Source of the DNA: Companilactobacillus mishanensis
GTDB taxonomy: Bacteria > Bacillota > Bacilli > Lactobacillales > Lactobacillaceae
Direction of reading: 5' to 3'
NCBI RefSeq assembly: GCF_003946505.1
Contig: NZ_RHON01000009.1
Coordinates: forward strand, 1 to 64,000
DNA: 64,000 nucleotides
The notes below the pieces were generated by a model. It ran no database searches. It saw only the letters and a list, made by a program, of their open reading frames with translations, and had not been told where the DNA came from. Position numbers and translations under genes: made by a program. Of this stretch, positions 8,727 to 18,684 are shown one piece after another (position 1 is the first letter of the stretch; each line of letters opens with the position of its first letter).

Positions 8727-8999
8727 TTATGCCTGGTGAGTAGAATGATTTGCTCCACGGTATCCATAGTAAAATTGGATAATTGCTACGATGATATTAG
8801 CATAGTTAAGAACATTGAACCATGTATCGATACCAGCTGTTCTTGTAGCACCGAAGTATACCCAGAAACCAACGATGATAGCAACAACATTGATCCATGC
8901 AAATGTCTTCTCCATATTTGCATTGTCAGTTACGAACCACATCCAAATAACGTTAACGATGAACCAAACTGCTAAAATCCAAAACATTGCTGTAAACAT
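8727..8999 (-). CDS. Small three-helix membrane protein, unknown function
   Basis: 90 residues starting MFTAMFWILAVW; the ATG follows AAGGGG at a good distance, and a TTG three codons upstream overlaps the ribosome binding site. Three hydrophobic segments are seen (about 4-24, 34-52, 62-80), rich in Trp, Tyr and Phe, with a short polar tail ending in HSTHQA. No family recognised. It is monocistronic, with its own terminator. Confidence 0.72.
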   Translation of the reverse strand: MFTAMFWILAVWFIVNVIWMWFVTDNANMEKTFAWINVVAIIVGFWVYFGATRTAGIDTWFNVLNYANIIVAIIQFYYGYRGANHSTHQA

Positions 9000-9298
9000 A
9001 ATGATCAACCCCTTATCTAAAATTTTAAGAATTATGTTGCAAGTGAGTACTTACTATCTCATCTGCACCTTTATAATAGCACCATTAGAATTAGTGTCAA
9101 CTATTTCTGTTAAAATAAATCAAAATATTTATATACACATGATTAATATTTGAACTGAATAGGATTTGACCCAATATTAGTACATTTATCGAACGATATT
9201 TGAATTAATTATATTCAAAATATTGAAATTTAAATTATACAATTCTGAGTGTTTTGTTATGTAAAATCTGAAGGTTGGGGGTATAATTATTTTTGTAA

Positions 9299-10108
<810 letters not shown>

Positions 10109-10110
10109 AA

Positions 10111-10242
10111 AAGAGCCAAAATTCAAACGCACTTAAACACGGAGCACAAGACGACCATAGCGGAGAGGGTGCGTAACACCCCGCAGCTCTGGGCGACTTG
10201 TGTGCAGTGTTTAGTTTGAATTTTAGCGTTTCAGCTATAAAG
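10111..10242 (+). repeat. Long hairpin 3'-UTR element, family 2 (divergent copy)
   Basis: A single long imperfect hairpin: CAAAATTCAAAC / GTTTGAATTTT outside, then GCACAAG / CTTGTGTGC, and GGGTG-cgtaa-CACCC at the tip. The 3' tail GCGTTTCAGCTATAAAG matches the tail of the family 2 copies after the bile-salt-hydrolase-like and phosphoketolase genes. A decayed stretch with similar words (GGAAGAACCGTAACACCCCCGC) follows at about 10255-10320. Confidence 0.65.
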
Positions 10243-10366
10243 CATAGAAGCATATTGAACGAAAACTAACGGAAGAACCGTAACACCCCCGCAGCTTTGT
10301 CCAGCGTACAAGCTTCACTTAGATTTATTTTAAAAACCACAGAATCACAATATTTAAAAATCAAAT

Positions 10367-10404
10367 AAAGAGCTAGGGCACTTCATTTGTCCAAGCTCTT
10401 TTTG
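10367..10404 (+). terminator. Intrinsic terminator downstream of butA and its structured element
   Basis: AAAGAGCT / AGCTCTTTTT with partial inner pairing (GGGCA...TGTCC), followed by a T-run. Confidence 0.75.
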
Positions 10405-10472
10405 TATAACCAAGTGAACCACCTAAATCAAAACTAAAAATTTTGCTACAATAAATACGAGGTGAACTAAAC

Positions 10473-10961
10473 ATGACAAGATTGGAACAAGTACTAGTAG
10501 TAATGGATATGCAAGAGGGTTACTCAGACTGCTATGAATTCGATGAATTGGTAGAAAAAATCAATGACCGTATTTCCGAATACCGAGAAGAAGGCCATCC
10601 AATTATTTTTATCCAAAACGTCGACAAGGGCACTCCAGAGGGCAGTAAAGAGTGGAAAATTGCCAAAAAGTTAGATTATCAATCTGGTGACATGACGGTT
10701 CAAAAACATCACCTTAATGCTTTTTACCGCACTGAACTAAATGATTTGTTATCTGATAATGATTTGGAACAATTAGAAATTTGTGGTGTGGAAACTGAAT
10801 ATTGTTGTAACGCCACTATCACGATGGCTCATGGCCTTGGTTATCAAGTTGAAATGATTCCCGGTATGACAACAACTGAGGACAACGAACAAATGACTGC
10901 CCAGGAGACAATCGACTTTTATGAAAATATATGGGGCAATCATTTCTTGAGATTTATTTAA
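10473..10961 (+). CDS. Isochorismatase-like cysteine hydrolase
   Basis: 162 residues. The catalytic triad of the family is readable: Asp12 in VVMDMQEGY, Lys78 in VQKHHLNAF, and Cys111 in GVETEYCCNAT, followed by the usual cis-peptide region. Members hydrolyse nicotinamide, N-carbamoyl compounds or isochorismate; the size and short loops fit the small nicotinamidase-related group, but the substrate cannot be assigned. An AGGTGAA box precedes the ATG. It stands alone between two terminated units. Confidence 0.85.
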   Translation: MTRLEQVLVVMDMQEGYSDCYEFDELVEKINDRISEYREEGHPIIFIQNVDKGTPEGSKEWKIAKKLDYQSGDMTVQKHHLNAFYRTELNDLLSDNDLEQLEICGVETEYCCNATITMAHGLGYQVEMIPGMTTTEDNEQMTAQETIDFYENIWGNHFLRFI

Positions 10962-11086
10962 TTAAATTTGTTAAAAAAATATATGTTATGAGCATATTCT
11001 AACTATTATGCCTTATCGGGACTATAATAAACATTGGAGGGGTCTGGTTTGAGGTCTTTCTTAGTTCAATGAAAGGTAGCGAAAAT

Positions 11087-11614
11087 ATGCAGGGATATAA
11101 AAATTCAGCGGATTTGATTGAAAATCTAAAGACGAGTTACCAAAAATTCATTGACGAGTATGAGGGCATAACGGATAACGTGGCGGATGACAAGATCGAA
11201 CAAGTAGATAAAACACCTCGTGAGATGCTTTCGTATCAAGTCGGGTGGATTCATATGATTCTCGCTTGGGAACGTGCAGAGGAAAGTGGTAAAGAAATTA
11301 CTACCCCAACGCCTGGTTACAAGTGGGATCAAATGCGACAACTTTATGAAGACTTTAACGTGAAGTATGGTTCTAAGGGTCTTCAAAATGAAGAACAAGA
11401 GTTACATGATCTCGTGCGGGAACTCGTGGAATGGGTAGATAAAATGCCCGAGGATGAGCTTCTCAAGCCGGGTCAACGTAAATGGGCGACAACTAAAGCA
11501 ATGTGGCCGGTAGCAAAATGGATCAGAATAAATGCCATTTCACCGTTCACTAATTACAGTCGTCAGGTTAGAAAATGGAAGAACTTTACCTTACGTCAAT
11601 CGCACGCAAGCTAA
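11087..11614 (+). CDS. ClbS/DfsB-family (DUF1706) four-helix-bundle protein
   Basis: 175 residues from ATG 11087 (MQGYKNSADL), preceded by GAAAGG; another ATG lies six codons upstream without a clear ribosome binding site. The layout matches DUF1706/DinB-like bundles: MLSYQVGWIHMILAWERA carries the conserved His/Trp of helix 2, and the C-terminus has WPVAKWIRINAISPFTNYSRQVRKW. ClbS, the best known member, hydrolyses colibactin; most members have no tested activity. The function here is open. Confidence 0.75.
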   Translation: MQGYKNSADLIENLKTSYQKFIDEYEGITDNVADDKIEQVDKTPREMLSYQVGWIHMILAWERAEESGKEITTPTPGYKWDQMRQLYEDFNVKYGSKGLQNEEQELHDLVRELVEWVDKMPEDELLKPGQRKWATTKAMWPVAKWIRINAISPFTNYSRQVRKWKNFTLRQSHAS

Positions 11615-11621
11615 AGCATAG

Positions 11622-11687
11622 AAAAACACCGTTAGAAAATATGTGTAAGATTTTTTTGCACATTATTTTTTTCTAACGGTGTTTTTT

Positions 11688-11689
<2 letters not shown>
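11622..11689. terminator. Bidirectional terminator between convergent DUF1706 and padC genes
   Basis: AAACACCGTTAGAAAA / TTTTCTAACGGTGTTT with a long loop and T-runs on both strands. Confidence 0.8.
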
Positions 11690-12227
<538 letters not shown>

Positions 12228-12257
12228 TTAAATTACCTCTATCAAGTTATTATGAAC

Positions 12258-12273
12258 ATGTAAATAAATACAT
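12258..12273. promoter_or_regulatory. PadR operator ATGT-N8-ACAT
   Basis: ATGTAAATAAATACAT matches exactly the published PadR half-site spacing (ATGT, eight bases, ACAT). It lies between padC and padR, about 30 bases upstream of padC and 62 upstream of padR. A further ATGT (12294) lies next to the padR-side TATACT. Confidence 0.85.
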
Positions 12274-12334
12274 GTTTTTGTTTACTTGATTAATGTATAC
12301 TCAAGTCAGTTAACTGTCAAGGGAGAAATTTATT

Positions 12335-12859
12335 ATGGCTCAGAAAAATAGACTACAGTATATCGTTTTAGGACTTTTAAATATTGAGTCTAGAACTGGT
12401 TATGATCTGACAAAAGCTTTTGATTCAGATATTGGGGAGTTCTGGTCTGCTAATCATAGTCAAATATATCCATTGCTGAAGAAGATGGAACAAGAGAATT
12501 TGATTTCCCATCATGAAGTTCAAGTTGGCACAAAACTAGTTAAGAAGAGCTACGATATCATGTCTGATGGTAAAAAGATATTTAACGATTGGTTAGAAGA
12601 ACCGTCGGAAATTGATTCTAGCCATGATGAATTTATTTTGAAATTATATTTTATCGATGATAAGAAGCCTGAGTTGTTGGAAAAGATGGTGGCAGAACAG
12701 TTGTCAGCTCGGAGCGATAAACTGGAACACTTAAATCAACAGATGCGAGATAAGTTTCCAGATCAAGATAAACGTCAAACCCAATATGGACATTATTGTG
12801 TCCTCAAACATGCTATATCAAGAGAAACAGACTACATTGAATGGTTAAAGACAATATAA
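12335..12859 (+). CDS. padR: PadR-family repressor of phenolic acid decarboxylase
   Basis: 174 residues. The N-terminal winged helix has the PadR signature LQYIVLGLLNIESRTGYDLTK and FWSANHSQIYPLLKKMEQENL. The C-terminal half is helical and serves in dimerisation. In characterised lactic acid bacteria PadR represses padC and releases it on binding p-coumarate or ferulate. The divergent padC gene and the shared operator support the same role here. The start has GGGAGAAATTT upstream. Confidence 0.93.
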   Translation: MAQKNRLQYIVLGLLNIESRTGYDLTKAFDSDIGEFWSANHSQIYPLLKKMEQENLISHHEVQVGTKLVKKSYDIMSDGKKIFNDWLEEPSEIDSSHDEFILKLYFIDDKKPELLEKMVAEQLSARSDKLEHLNQQMRDKFPDQDKRQTQYGHYCVLKHAISRETDYIEWLKTI

Positions 12860-12899
12860 AAAGAGCTATAAATCAATTAAGATTTATAGCTCTTTTTTT
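12858..12899. terminator. Bidirectional terminator between padR and the convergent permease
   Basis: AAAAGAGCTATAAATC-aattaa-GATTTATAGCTCTTTT, a perfect 16-bp stem with T-runs in both directions. Confidence 0.9.
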
Positions 12900-14007
12900 A
12901 AGTCGGAATAATATCAATCAAGAAGTAACCAATCATTCCTAGGATTATCAATAAAGTAAAGTTGATAGCTGAGAATGACAATAGATATTTTCCAGTATTT
13001 TCTTTGAAATAGAATCTATATTGCTTGAATGCCAATAAGTTGGCAAGTGAGGCGATAACTGTACCAAGTCCACCAATGTTTGTACCAAGGAAAATGGCAT
13101 GGACGTAAGTCGAAAATTTCGACATTAAGATGGTTGTTGGAACGTTACTGATAAATTGACTGGTTACGATTGAAGCTAAGTAAGTACCTGTCTTTGTTTG
13201 AATCAATCCTGATAGGTGATTGACGATTGTTGGATCACGATTGATATTTCCAACCGCGATGAAGAAACACATGAATATCAGGACGATTGAGTAATCCACA
13301 ACTTGCAATATTTTTGGATTGATGAAGACGACTAACAATAGTGCGGCAACTAATGAACCCCACATTGGGATAACTGAGAAGATTCCCAAGAAGATAACGA
13401 TTGTTACCATTAATGTCAGTGTCAAACTTGGGACGTTCAATTCAACTGAAGGTAATTGAGTTAATTTAATTTTATTTTTGGGGAAGAAGCGTGTAACAAT
13501 AAAAATTGCAATAAAGTTAATAATTGTTATTGGTGTCGACATCACGAAGAATTGATTGATATCAAGGTTGAAGTGGGTCAACAGGAATAAGTTATGGGTA
13601 TTACCAAACGGAGTGAAGATACTTCCTAAGTTCGCTGCCAAAGCAATGATAATAACCGGATATATTGGATTGATCTTCAAATTCTTGGTAATTTTGTAGA
13701 ACAATGGAACTAGCGTTAGGATCGTGACATCGTTGGTCAAAAACATTGCCCCAAAGAATGCCAAACTCGCTAGCATGAAAATCAATTGTCGTGTAGTTTT
13801 TGCCTGCCTAGTAAGATAGGCGGCGTAGTATTTAAGTAAATCTAGGTAGTCGTAAATCTGAATAATGATCATCATGGAGAGCAAAGAAGTGATTGTTTTC
13901 CAGTTGATATCCGTTAATTGCGGCGGACTGATAAAAGATGTGATGATTGCTGCAGCACCAGCAATCCACAGCACCCTGTCTGAGAATACTCGTTTTAACA
14001 CATTCAT
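12898..14007 (-). CDS. SLC13/ArsB-superfamily permease
   Basis: 369 residues from the ATG (MNVLKRVFSD) preceded by AGGGGAAG; a TTG ten codons upstream lies before that ribosome binding site and is rejected. About ten hydrophobic segments. The first repeat carries FLTNDVTILTLVPLFY and NLGSIFTPFGNTHNLFL, the second FISNVPTTILMSKFS and LGTNIGGLGTVIASLANLLA, the inverted-repeat ion/substrate hairpins of the ion-transporter superfamily (NhaD, ArsB, SLC13, CitM). The substrate may be a dicarboxylate, arsenite or a cation; the sequence does not decide. Monocistronic. Confidence 0.8.
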   Translation of the reverse strand: MNVLKRVFSDRVLWIAGAAAIITSFISPPQLTDINWKTITSLLSMMIIIQIYDYLDLLKYYAAYLTRQAKTTRQLIFMLASLAFFGAMFLTNDVTILTLVPLFYKITKNLKINPIYPVIIIALAANLGSIFTPFGNTHNLFLLTHFNLDINQFFVMSTPITIINFIAIFIVTRFFPKNKIKLTQLPSVELNVPSLTLTLMVTIVIFLGIFSVIPMWGSLVAALLLVVFINPKILQVVDYSIVLIFMCFFIAVGNINRDPTIVNHLSGLIQTKTGTYLASIVTSQFISNVPTTILMSKFSTYVHAIFLGTNIGGLGTVIASLANLLAFKQYRFYFKENTGKYLLSFSAINFTLLIILGMIGYFLIDIIPT

Positions 14008-14210
14008 AGATGTTCTTCCCCTAAGAAATATACCCAAGTAATATATAAGTTATGTTTACAAATAAAAAAATCATTTATATCTATTATACATAATGATAAT
14101 GGTTTAGTTTTATAAAAATATGCTCAATAATTCCTCATACATTGTGAACTTCCGCAAACATAGAATCAATATATGATTAGCCAATAATATAAAATTTTAT
14201 AAAAGTATAC

Positions 14211-14245
14211 AAAAAGAGTTTCCCATTATATAAATCAGGAAACTC
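14211..14245 (-). terminator. Intrinsic terminator of glpT
   Basis: On the minus strand GAGTTTCC, a 14-base loop, GGAAACTC and TTTTT. It begins 7 bases after the stop codon. Confidence 0.8.
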
Positions 14246-14251
14246 AATCTG

Positions 14252-15613
14252 TTATTTACTTTCGTCTTTTGTTACTAGTTCTTGTCCACGTAAGTTCCAA
14301 GTTACTGCGAATAGTGCTGCAGCAATTAGACATGACGCAAAGATTGTCATGAATCCGGCAGTCCAGCCCATGTGGTCCACGATAACACCCATGATGGCGT
14401 TAGCAGCAACTGAACCGAAGAGGTAACCGAATAATCCGGTCAATCCCGCGGCGGTACCAGCGGCTTTCTTAGGAACAGAATCAAGAGCTTGGAGTCCGAT
14501 CAACATAACAGGCCCATAAATCAAGAAACCGATCATGAACAATGAAATATTGATCATAACTAAGTTTGTAGCTTTCCAGTACATGATAACGAAGATACTA
14601 ACAACTATCATGAAACAGAAGCCAGCAGGTCCACGACGACCATGGAATAGTTTATCTGATACCCAACCAGCAAAGATTGTTCCTGGAATACCAGCTAATT
14701 CGTAAATCATGTATGAATTTGAAGAACCTGCCAATGAGATATGTCTCATTTCAGTTAAGAAAGCAGGTGCCCAGTTTTCAACACCATAACGTACGAAGTA
14801 TACGAAGATGTTGGCACAGGCGATGATCCAAACCCATTTGTTATTTAAAACATGTTGGAACAGGATCTCTTTTGCAGAAAGTTCAGTTTCAAACATTTCA
14901 TGTTCTTCGTTTGGGAAATCATCCTTATATTCTTCAATAGGTGGTAAACCTTGAGATTCAGGTGTATCACGAATCAAGAAGTAAGCAACGATGGCAACGA
15001 CAATACCAACGATAGCAGGAATGATAAATGCACCAGTATATGACTTCATACCTGTAACGTGTGCAGCGAAGAAGGCAATACCACCGGCAGCTAGTGGGGC
15101 CATTAAGCCACCACCAACGTTATGGGCAACGTTCCAGACAGATGTCCAGCCACCACGTTCGGAAACTGAATACCAGTGAGTTAGAACACGTCCTGAAGGT
15201 GGCCAACCCATACCTTCAAACCAACCAATTAAGAATAGCAAGATGAACATTGCTGTAATTGATTGAGTCAGAGCAGGGATAAATCCAAACATCAAGTTAA
15301 TAATTGCTGTAAGGATCAATCCAAGTGGTAAAAATATTCGAGCATTACTACGGTCAGAAATTATCCCACTAAAGAATTTACTGAAACCGTATGCGATAGA
15401 GACAGCAGAAAAGGCTACCCCTAATTGTGTTTTGGAAAATCCTTCGTCAACTAACTTAGGAATTACCAATGAGAAATTATTCCTTAATAAATAGTAACCA
15501 GCGTATCCAATGAAGATACCTAAGAAAACTTGCCAACGTAATTTCTTGTACGTTGGGTCAACTTTATCTTTGGGTACCATCTTTTTGGCAGTTGGTGGTG
15601 TCAAAAAGTTCAT
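14252..15613 (-). CDS. glpT: Glycerol-3-phosphate / hexose-phosphate antiporter (GlpT/UhpT family, MFS)
   Basis: 453 residues from the ATG (MNFLTPPTAK) preceded by AGGGGGGAA; an ATG nine codons upstream lacks a ribosome binding site. Twelve membrane segments of the organophosphate:phosphate antiporter family. Residues near the start, YKKLRWQVFLGIFIGYAGYY, and GWFEGMGWPPSGRVLTHWYS and VWNVAHNVGGG are nearly those of Bacillus GlpT. It exchanges sn-glycerol-3-phosphate (or a related sugar phosphate) for Pi at the membrane. Two cre-like sequences upstream suggest carbon catabolite control. No glycerol catabolic gene is adjacent. Confidence 0.88.
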   Translation of the reverse strand: MNFLTPPTAKKMVPKDKVDPTYKKLRWQVFLGIFIGYAGYYLLRNNFSLVIPKLVDEGFSKTQLGVAFSAVSIAYGFSKFFSGIISDRSNARIFLPLGLILTAIINLMFGFIPALTQSITAMFILLFLIGWFEGMGWPPSGRVLTHWYSVSERGGWTSVWNVAHNVGGGLMAPLAAGGIAFFAAHVTGMKSYTGAFIIPAIVGIVVAIVAYFLIRDTPESQGLPPIEEYKDDFPNEEHEMFETELSAKEILFQHVLNNKWVWIIACANIFVYFVRYGVENWAPAFLTEMRHISLAGSSNSYMIYELAGIPGTIFAGWVSDKLFHGRRGPAGFCFMIVVSIFVIMYWKATNLVMINISLFMIGFLIYGPVMLIGLQALDSVPKKAAGTAAGLTGLFGYLFGSVAANAIMGVIVDHMGWTAGFMTIFASCLIAAALFAVTWNLRGQELVTKDESK

Positions 15614-15648
15614 GTTGTTCCCCCCTATAAATAGATGCATAAAGTATT

Positions 15649-15681
15649 TAGTACGCTTTCAAAAGAAAGTAACCGTTTTCA
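15649..15681 (-). promoter_or_regulatory. Two cre-like sites upstream of glpT
   Basis: Minus-strand TGAAAACGGTTACT (15668-15681) differs at one position from the CcpA consensus TGWAARCGYTWNCW. TTGAAAGCGTACTA (15649-15662) is a weaker partial match. Their position fits repression by CcpA, but this is inference. Confidence 0.4.
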
Positions 15682-15897
15682 GTCTGACCATAGATGATCA
15701 CATTGTCAAGGAAAATTACAAAAATATGTTACATTTTGTAATTCTACTCATATTCTTTAATATTAATAATCAAATTTTGCAATAATAACCATATTAATAT
15801 ATTTATGAAGAAATTTTCGAAAATATTACTTTTCAATGTAAATTTAAAAATGTAATTGGTATAATTGAGCCACCAGATAAAAGAGGGGGATAAGGTT

Positions 15898-16086
15898 ATG
15901 ATAAATAAACTTACAATCGTATTTGTATTAGTTTCCATGATTTTTTCAATCATTGAAATGACTGTTGATCCCGGGTTTTATGTTGGTCGTATTTTCTTAG
16001 GACTTTCAGTATTTTCACTGATTTGCATGTCCATTGAATTTATTCACGATCAATGGCGTTTAGTTCCAGAAAAAATTAAAAAGTAA
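15898..16086 (+). CDS. Small two-helix membrane protein, unknown function
   Basis: 62 residues starting MINKLTIVFV; the ATG is preceded by GAGGGGGATAAGG. Hydrophobic segments at about 4-20 and 28-46, then a charged tail (HDQWRLVPEKIKK). No family recognised. A long-loop terminator follows. Confidence 0.65.
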   Translation: MINKLTIVFVLVSMIFSIIEMTVDPGFYVGRIFLGLSVFSLICMSIEFIHDQWRLVPEKIKK

Positions 16087-16109
16087 CAAATGTTGATTCA
16101 CGTGTAATT

Positions 16110-16183
16110 AAAAAGAATCCTCTTAGAGTTGACGGATGGAATTAGTAATTTCATCATCATACTTAAGAGGATTTTTATTTTTT
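16110..16183 (+). terminator. Terminator (or attenuator) between the small membrane gene and the TetM-like gene
   Basis: AATCCTCTTA / TAAGAGGATT arms followed by TTTTTATTTTTTT. The roughly 45-base loop contains its own hairpin (GATGGAATTA...AATTTCATC). It ends only 18 bases before the TetM-like start, so besides ending the upstream gene it could act as an attenuator. Confidence 0.7.
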
Positions 16184-16201
16184 TAGAGTGGGGTGAAAGC
16201 A

Positions 16202-18127
16202 GTGAAAAAAATTGTAACAGGTATCGTAGCTCATGTAGATGCTGGTAAAACAACACTTTCAGAGGCACTACTTTATCAGACCGGTGCTCTGAGACAGCTT
16301 GGAAGAGTTGATAATGGCGATGCCTTTTTGGATCCTGATAGTTTGGAGAAGAAACGTGGAATCACGATTTTCTCTCATCAAGCAAAAGTTCAATCAGATA
16401 ATCTGTCATTGACCCTGTTGGATACCCCAGGACATGTGGATTTTGCATCTCAAACTGAACAAGTTTTGAGCGTGTTAGATTACGCCATTTTAGTCGTTTC
16501 GGCCACTGATGGTGTGCAGGGATATACCAGAACTTTATGGCACCTGCTGGAACATTATAAAATACCAGTATTTATTTTTATTAATAAGATGGATGCCGTT
16601 GGTGCTGACAAGGACACAGTTTTGACTCAATTAAAAGAATCCTTGTCCGATGGCTGTATTGCGTTTGATAATCCAGATATGTCTGAAGAAATTGCCATGC
16701 AAGACGATGATGTTTTAGAGAAGTATTTAGATTCTGGTGACTTAGAAGAGTCAACTATTCAACAGATGATCAAACAACGAGAAGTATTTCCTTGCTATTT
16801 CGGGTCCGCACTCAAACTAGAAGGTGTCGATGAATTGTTAGCCGGTATCAACAAGTGGACGATTGAAAGTAATTATCCTGAAAAGTTTTCTGCCAAGGTA
16901 TTTAAAATTTCTCACGATGATAAAGGTGAGAGGCTGACTTGGATACGCGTTACCGGTGGTGAGCTCAAAACTAAAGCCGTTATTTTAGACGAACAAAAAG
17001 TTAATCAATTAAGAGTTTACAATGGTGCAAAATTCGATGCAGTTCAGTCTGTATCCTCGGGGGATGTTTGCGCTATTCCAGGTTTTGTCGAGACAAGTCC
17101 GGGACAAGGTATCGGAGATCAGCCTGATGAAGGTAATCCGACTATCCAACCAGTTCTGAATTATGCAGTGGATCCCAATGGCAATGATATCCATAATTGC
17201 CTTGTAGCGTTACGGGAATTGGAAGATGAGGATCCTCAATTACACGTGACTTGGTCGAGCCATTTACAAGAGATCCGCGTTCAGATCATGGGTGAAGTCC
17301 AATTAGAAATTTTGCAACAAATGTTAGCAGACAGATTTGATTTGGAGGTTCACTTTGGTGAGGGCAGCATCTTGTATAAAGAAACAATTTCTCAGGCTGT
17401 CGAAGGAGTTGGACATTTTGAGCCGCTGAGACATTATTCAGAAGTTCATTTATTGATTAAACCTTTACCCCGAGATAGTGGATTAGTGATCAATTCCAAA
17501 TGTAGCTTGGAAATATTAAGTCGGAATTGGCAACATCAAGTATTAACTAATTTAAAAGCTAAGGAAGAACTAGGAGTCCTTATCGGTGCACCAATCACTG
17601 ACATGGAAATATCTTTAGTTAGTGGTAAATCAAGTAATGTCCATTCGGTCGGCGGAGATTTCCGCGAGGCCACTTGGCGTGCAGTCAGACAAGGACTGAT
17701 GATGCTACTTGAGCAAAAGCAATGTCAATTGTTAGAACCTTGGTATAGTTTCAGATTGGAAGTTCCACAAGACCAAGTCGGTCGCGCCATGAATGACATC
17801 CAGAGAATGAATGGTAATTTTGATACACCAGAAAATGGTACCGAAATGGCGACAATAACAGGATTTGCTCCGGTATCTGAAATGCAAGATTATACCAAAC
17901 AAGTCAACGCTTATACACATGGTCAAGGAAATTTGGAGTGTCTGATCGATGGATATCGACCTTGCCATAATGCTGATGAAATTATTTCCGAGCATGATTA
18001 TCAACCAGTGTCAGATTTGGAAAATACTCCGGATTCTGTCTTCTGTGCGCATGGTGCCGGATATCCAGTGCCCTGGAATGAAGTTCCCGAAATGGCTCAC
18101 GTCCCTTATGTATATTTAAATAAATGA
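16202..18127 (+). CDS. TetM/TetO-like ribosomal-protection GTPase (EF-G-like translation factor)
   Basis: 641 residues from GTG 16202 (MKKIVTGIVA), chosen because GTGGGGTG lies seven bases upstream; a GTG three codons earlier is possible. The GTPase domain holds AHVDAGKTT (P-loop), RGITI (switch 1), DTPGH (switch 2) and NKMD (guanine specificity). EF-G-like domains II-V follow. The size and the N-terminus are those of ribosomal protection proteins such as TetM (about 640 residues), not of EF-G (about 690). Such chromosomal relatives occur in many Firmicutes without proven tetracycline resistance. Whether it protects ribosomes from tetracycline or another factor cannot be told from sequence. 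No mobile context is visible. Confidence 0.85.
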   Translation: MKKIVTGIVAHVDAGKTTLSEALLYQTGALRQLGRVDNGDAFLDPDSLEKKRGITIFSHQAKVQSDNLSLTLLDTPGHVDFASQTEQVLSVLDYAILVVSATDGVQGYTRTLWHLLEHYKIPVFIFINKMDAVGADKDTVLTQLKESLSDGCIAFDNPDMSEEIAMQDDDVLEKYLDSGDLEESTIQQMIKQREVFPCYFGSALKLEGVDELLAGINKWTIESNYPEKFSAKVFKISHDDKGERLTWIRVTGGELKTKAVILDEQKVNQLRVYNGAKFDAVQSVSSGDVCAIPGFVETSPGQGIGDQPDEGNPTIQPVLNYAVDPNGNDIHNCLVALRELEDEDPQLHVTWSSHLQEIRVQIMGEVQLEILQQMLADRFDLEVHFGEGSILYKETISQAVEGVGHFEPLRHYSEVHLLIKPLPRDSGLVINSKCSLEILSRNWQHQVLTNLKAKEELGVLIGAPITDMEISLVSGKSSNVHSVGGDFREATWRAVRQGLMMLLEQKQCQLLEPWYSFRLEVPQDQVGRAMNDIQRMNGNFDTPENGTEMATITGFAPVSEMQDYTKQVNAYTHGQGNLECLIDGYRPCHNADEIISEHDYQPVSDLENTPDSVFCAHGAGYPVPWNEVPEMAHVPYVYLNK

Positions 18128-18198
18128 GACGATATATTAATTGTGACTGATTATTGATATGCTTGTATTACGTTATGTCTATAGGGGAGATACGCAAT

Positions 18199-18684
18199 AT
18201 GAACAAAGTAGAGAAATTACCAGCTGATATAAAAAAGATTTGGCGATTGAATGCCTATTTTGATTTCTTCATCTTATTTGTAGTTTCAGCAGCATTTTAT
18301 ATTTGGAAAATATTAGCACCAAAGAATATGCAGCCAGTGCTATTTAGAATTTCACTGATTATCTTGGCAATCGCTATTGTCATTTTTATTATTGAATTAG
18401 CGCTAGTTCAATATCGCTGGAACTTTTGGACATTCTACATTGATGAACGACAAGTTGAGTTACATCACGGATACTTTTTCAGAAAGCAAATTGTTATTCC
18501 GATAGCTCGAGTTCAAAATGTTACTTTGAAGCAGGGTCCAATTTTACGTTTGAAAGATTTACATAAAGTTATTGTTGTGACAGCTGCTGGTTCAGATGAA
18601 ATCTCAGGCTTGAAAACTAGTCAGGCAAATGACTTAAAAGAGTTGATCATGAAGCTCGCAAAGGAGGCCAGAAATGACCTCTAA
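18199..18684 (+). CDS. YdbS-like membrane protein with bacterial PH domain (bPH2)
   Basis: 161 residues from the ATG (MNKVEKLPAD) preceded by AGGGGAGA. Two membrane segments (about 20-40 and 52-75) are followed by a bPH2 domain with FWTFYIDERQVELHHGYFFRKQ and IPIARVQNVTLKQGPI. The next gene overlaps its last codons, and that gene carries the larger partner with further PH repeats. This is the arrangement of ydbS-ydbT in Bacillus subtilis, linked there to resistance to an antimicrobial peptide (amylocyclicin). The role here is inferred from that pairing. Confidence 0.82.
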   Translation: MNKVEKLPADIKKIWRLNAYFDFFILFVVSAAFYIWKILAPKNMQPVLFRISLIILAIAIVIFIIELALVQYRWNFWTFYIDERQVELHHGYFFRKQIVIPIARVQNVTLKQGPILRLKDLHKVIVVTAAGSDEISGLKTSQANDLKELIMKLAKEARNDL

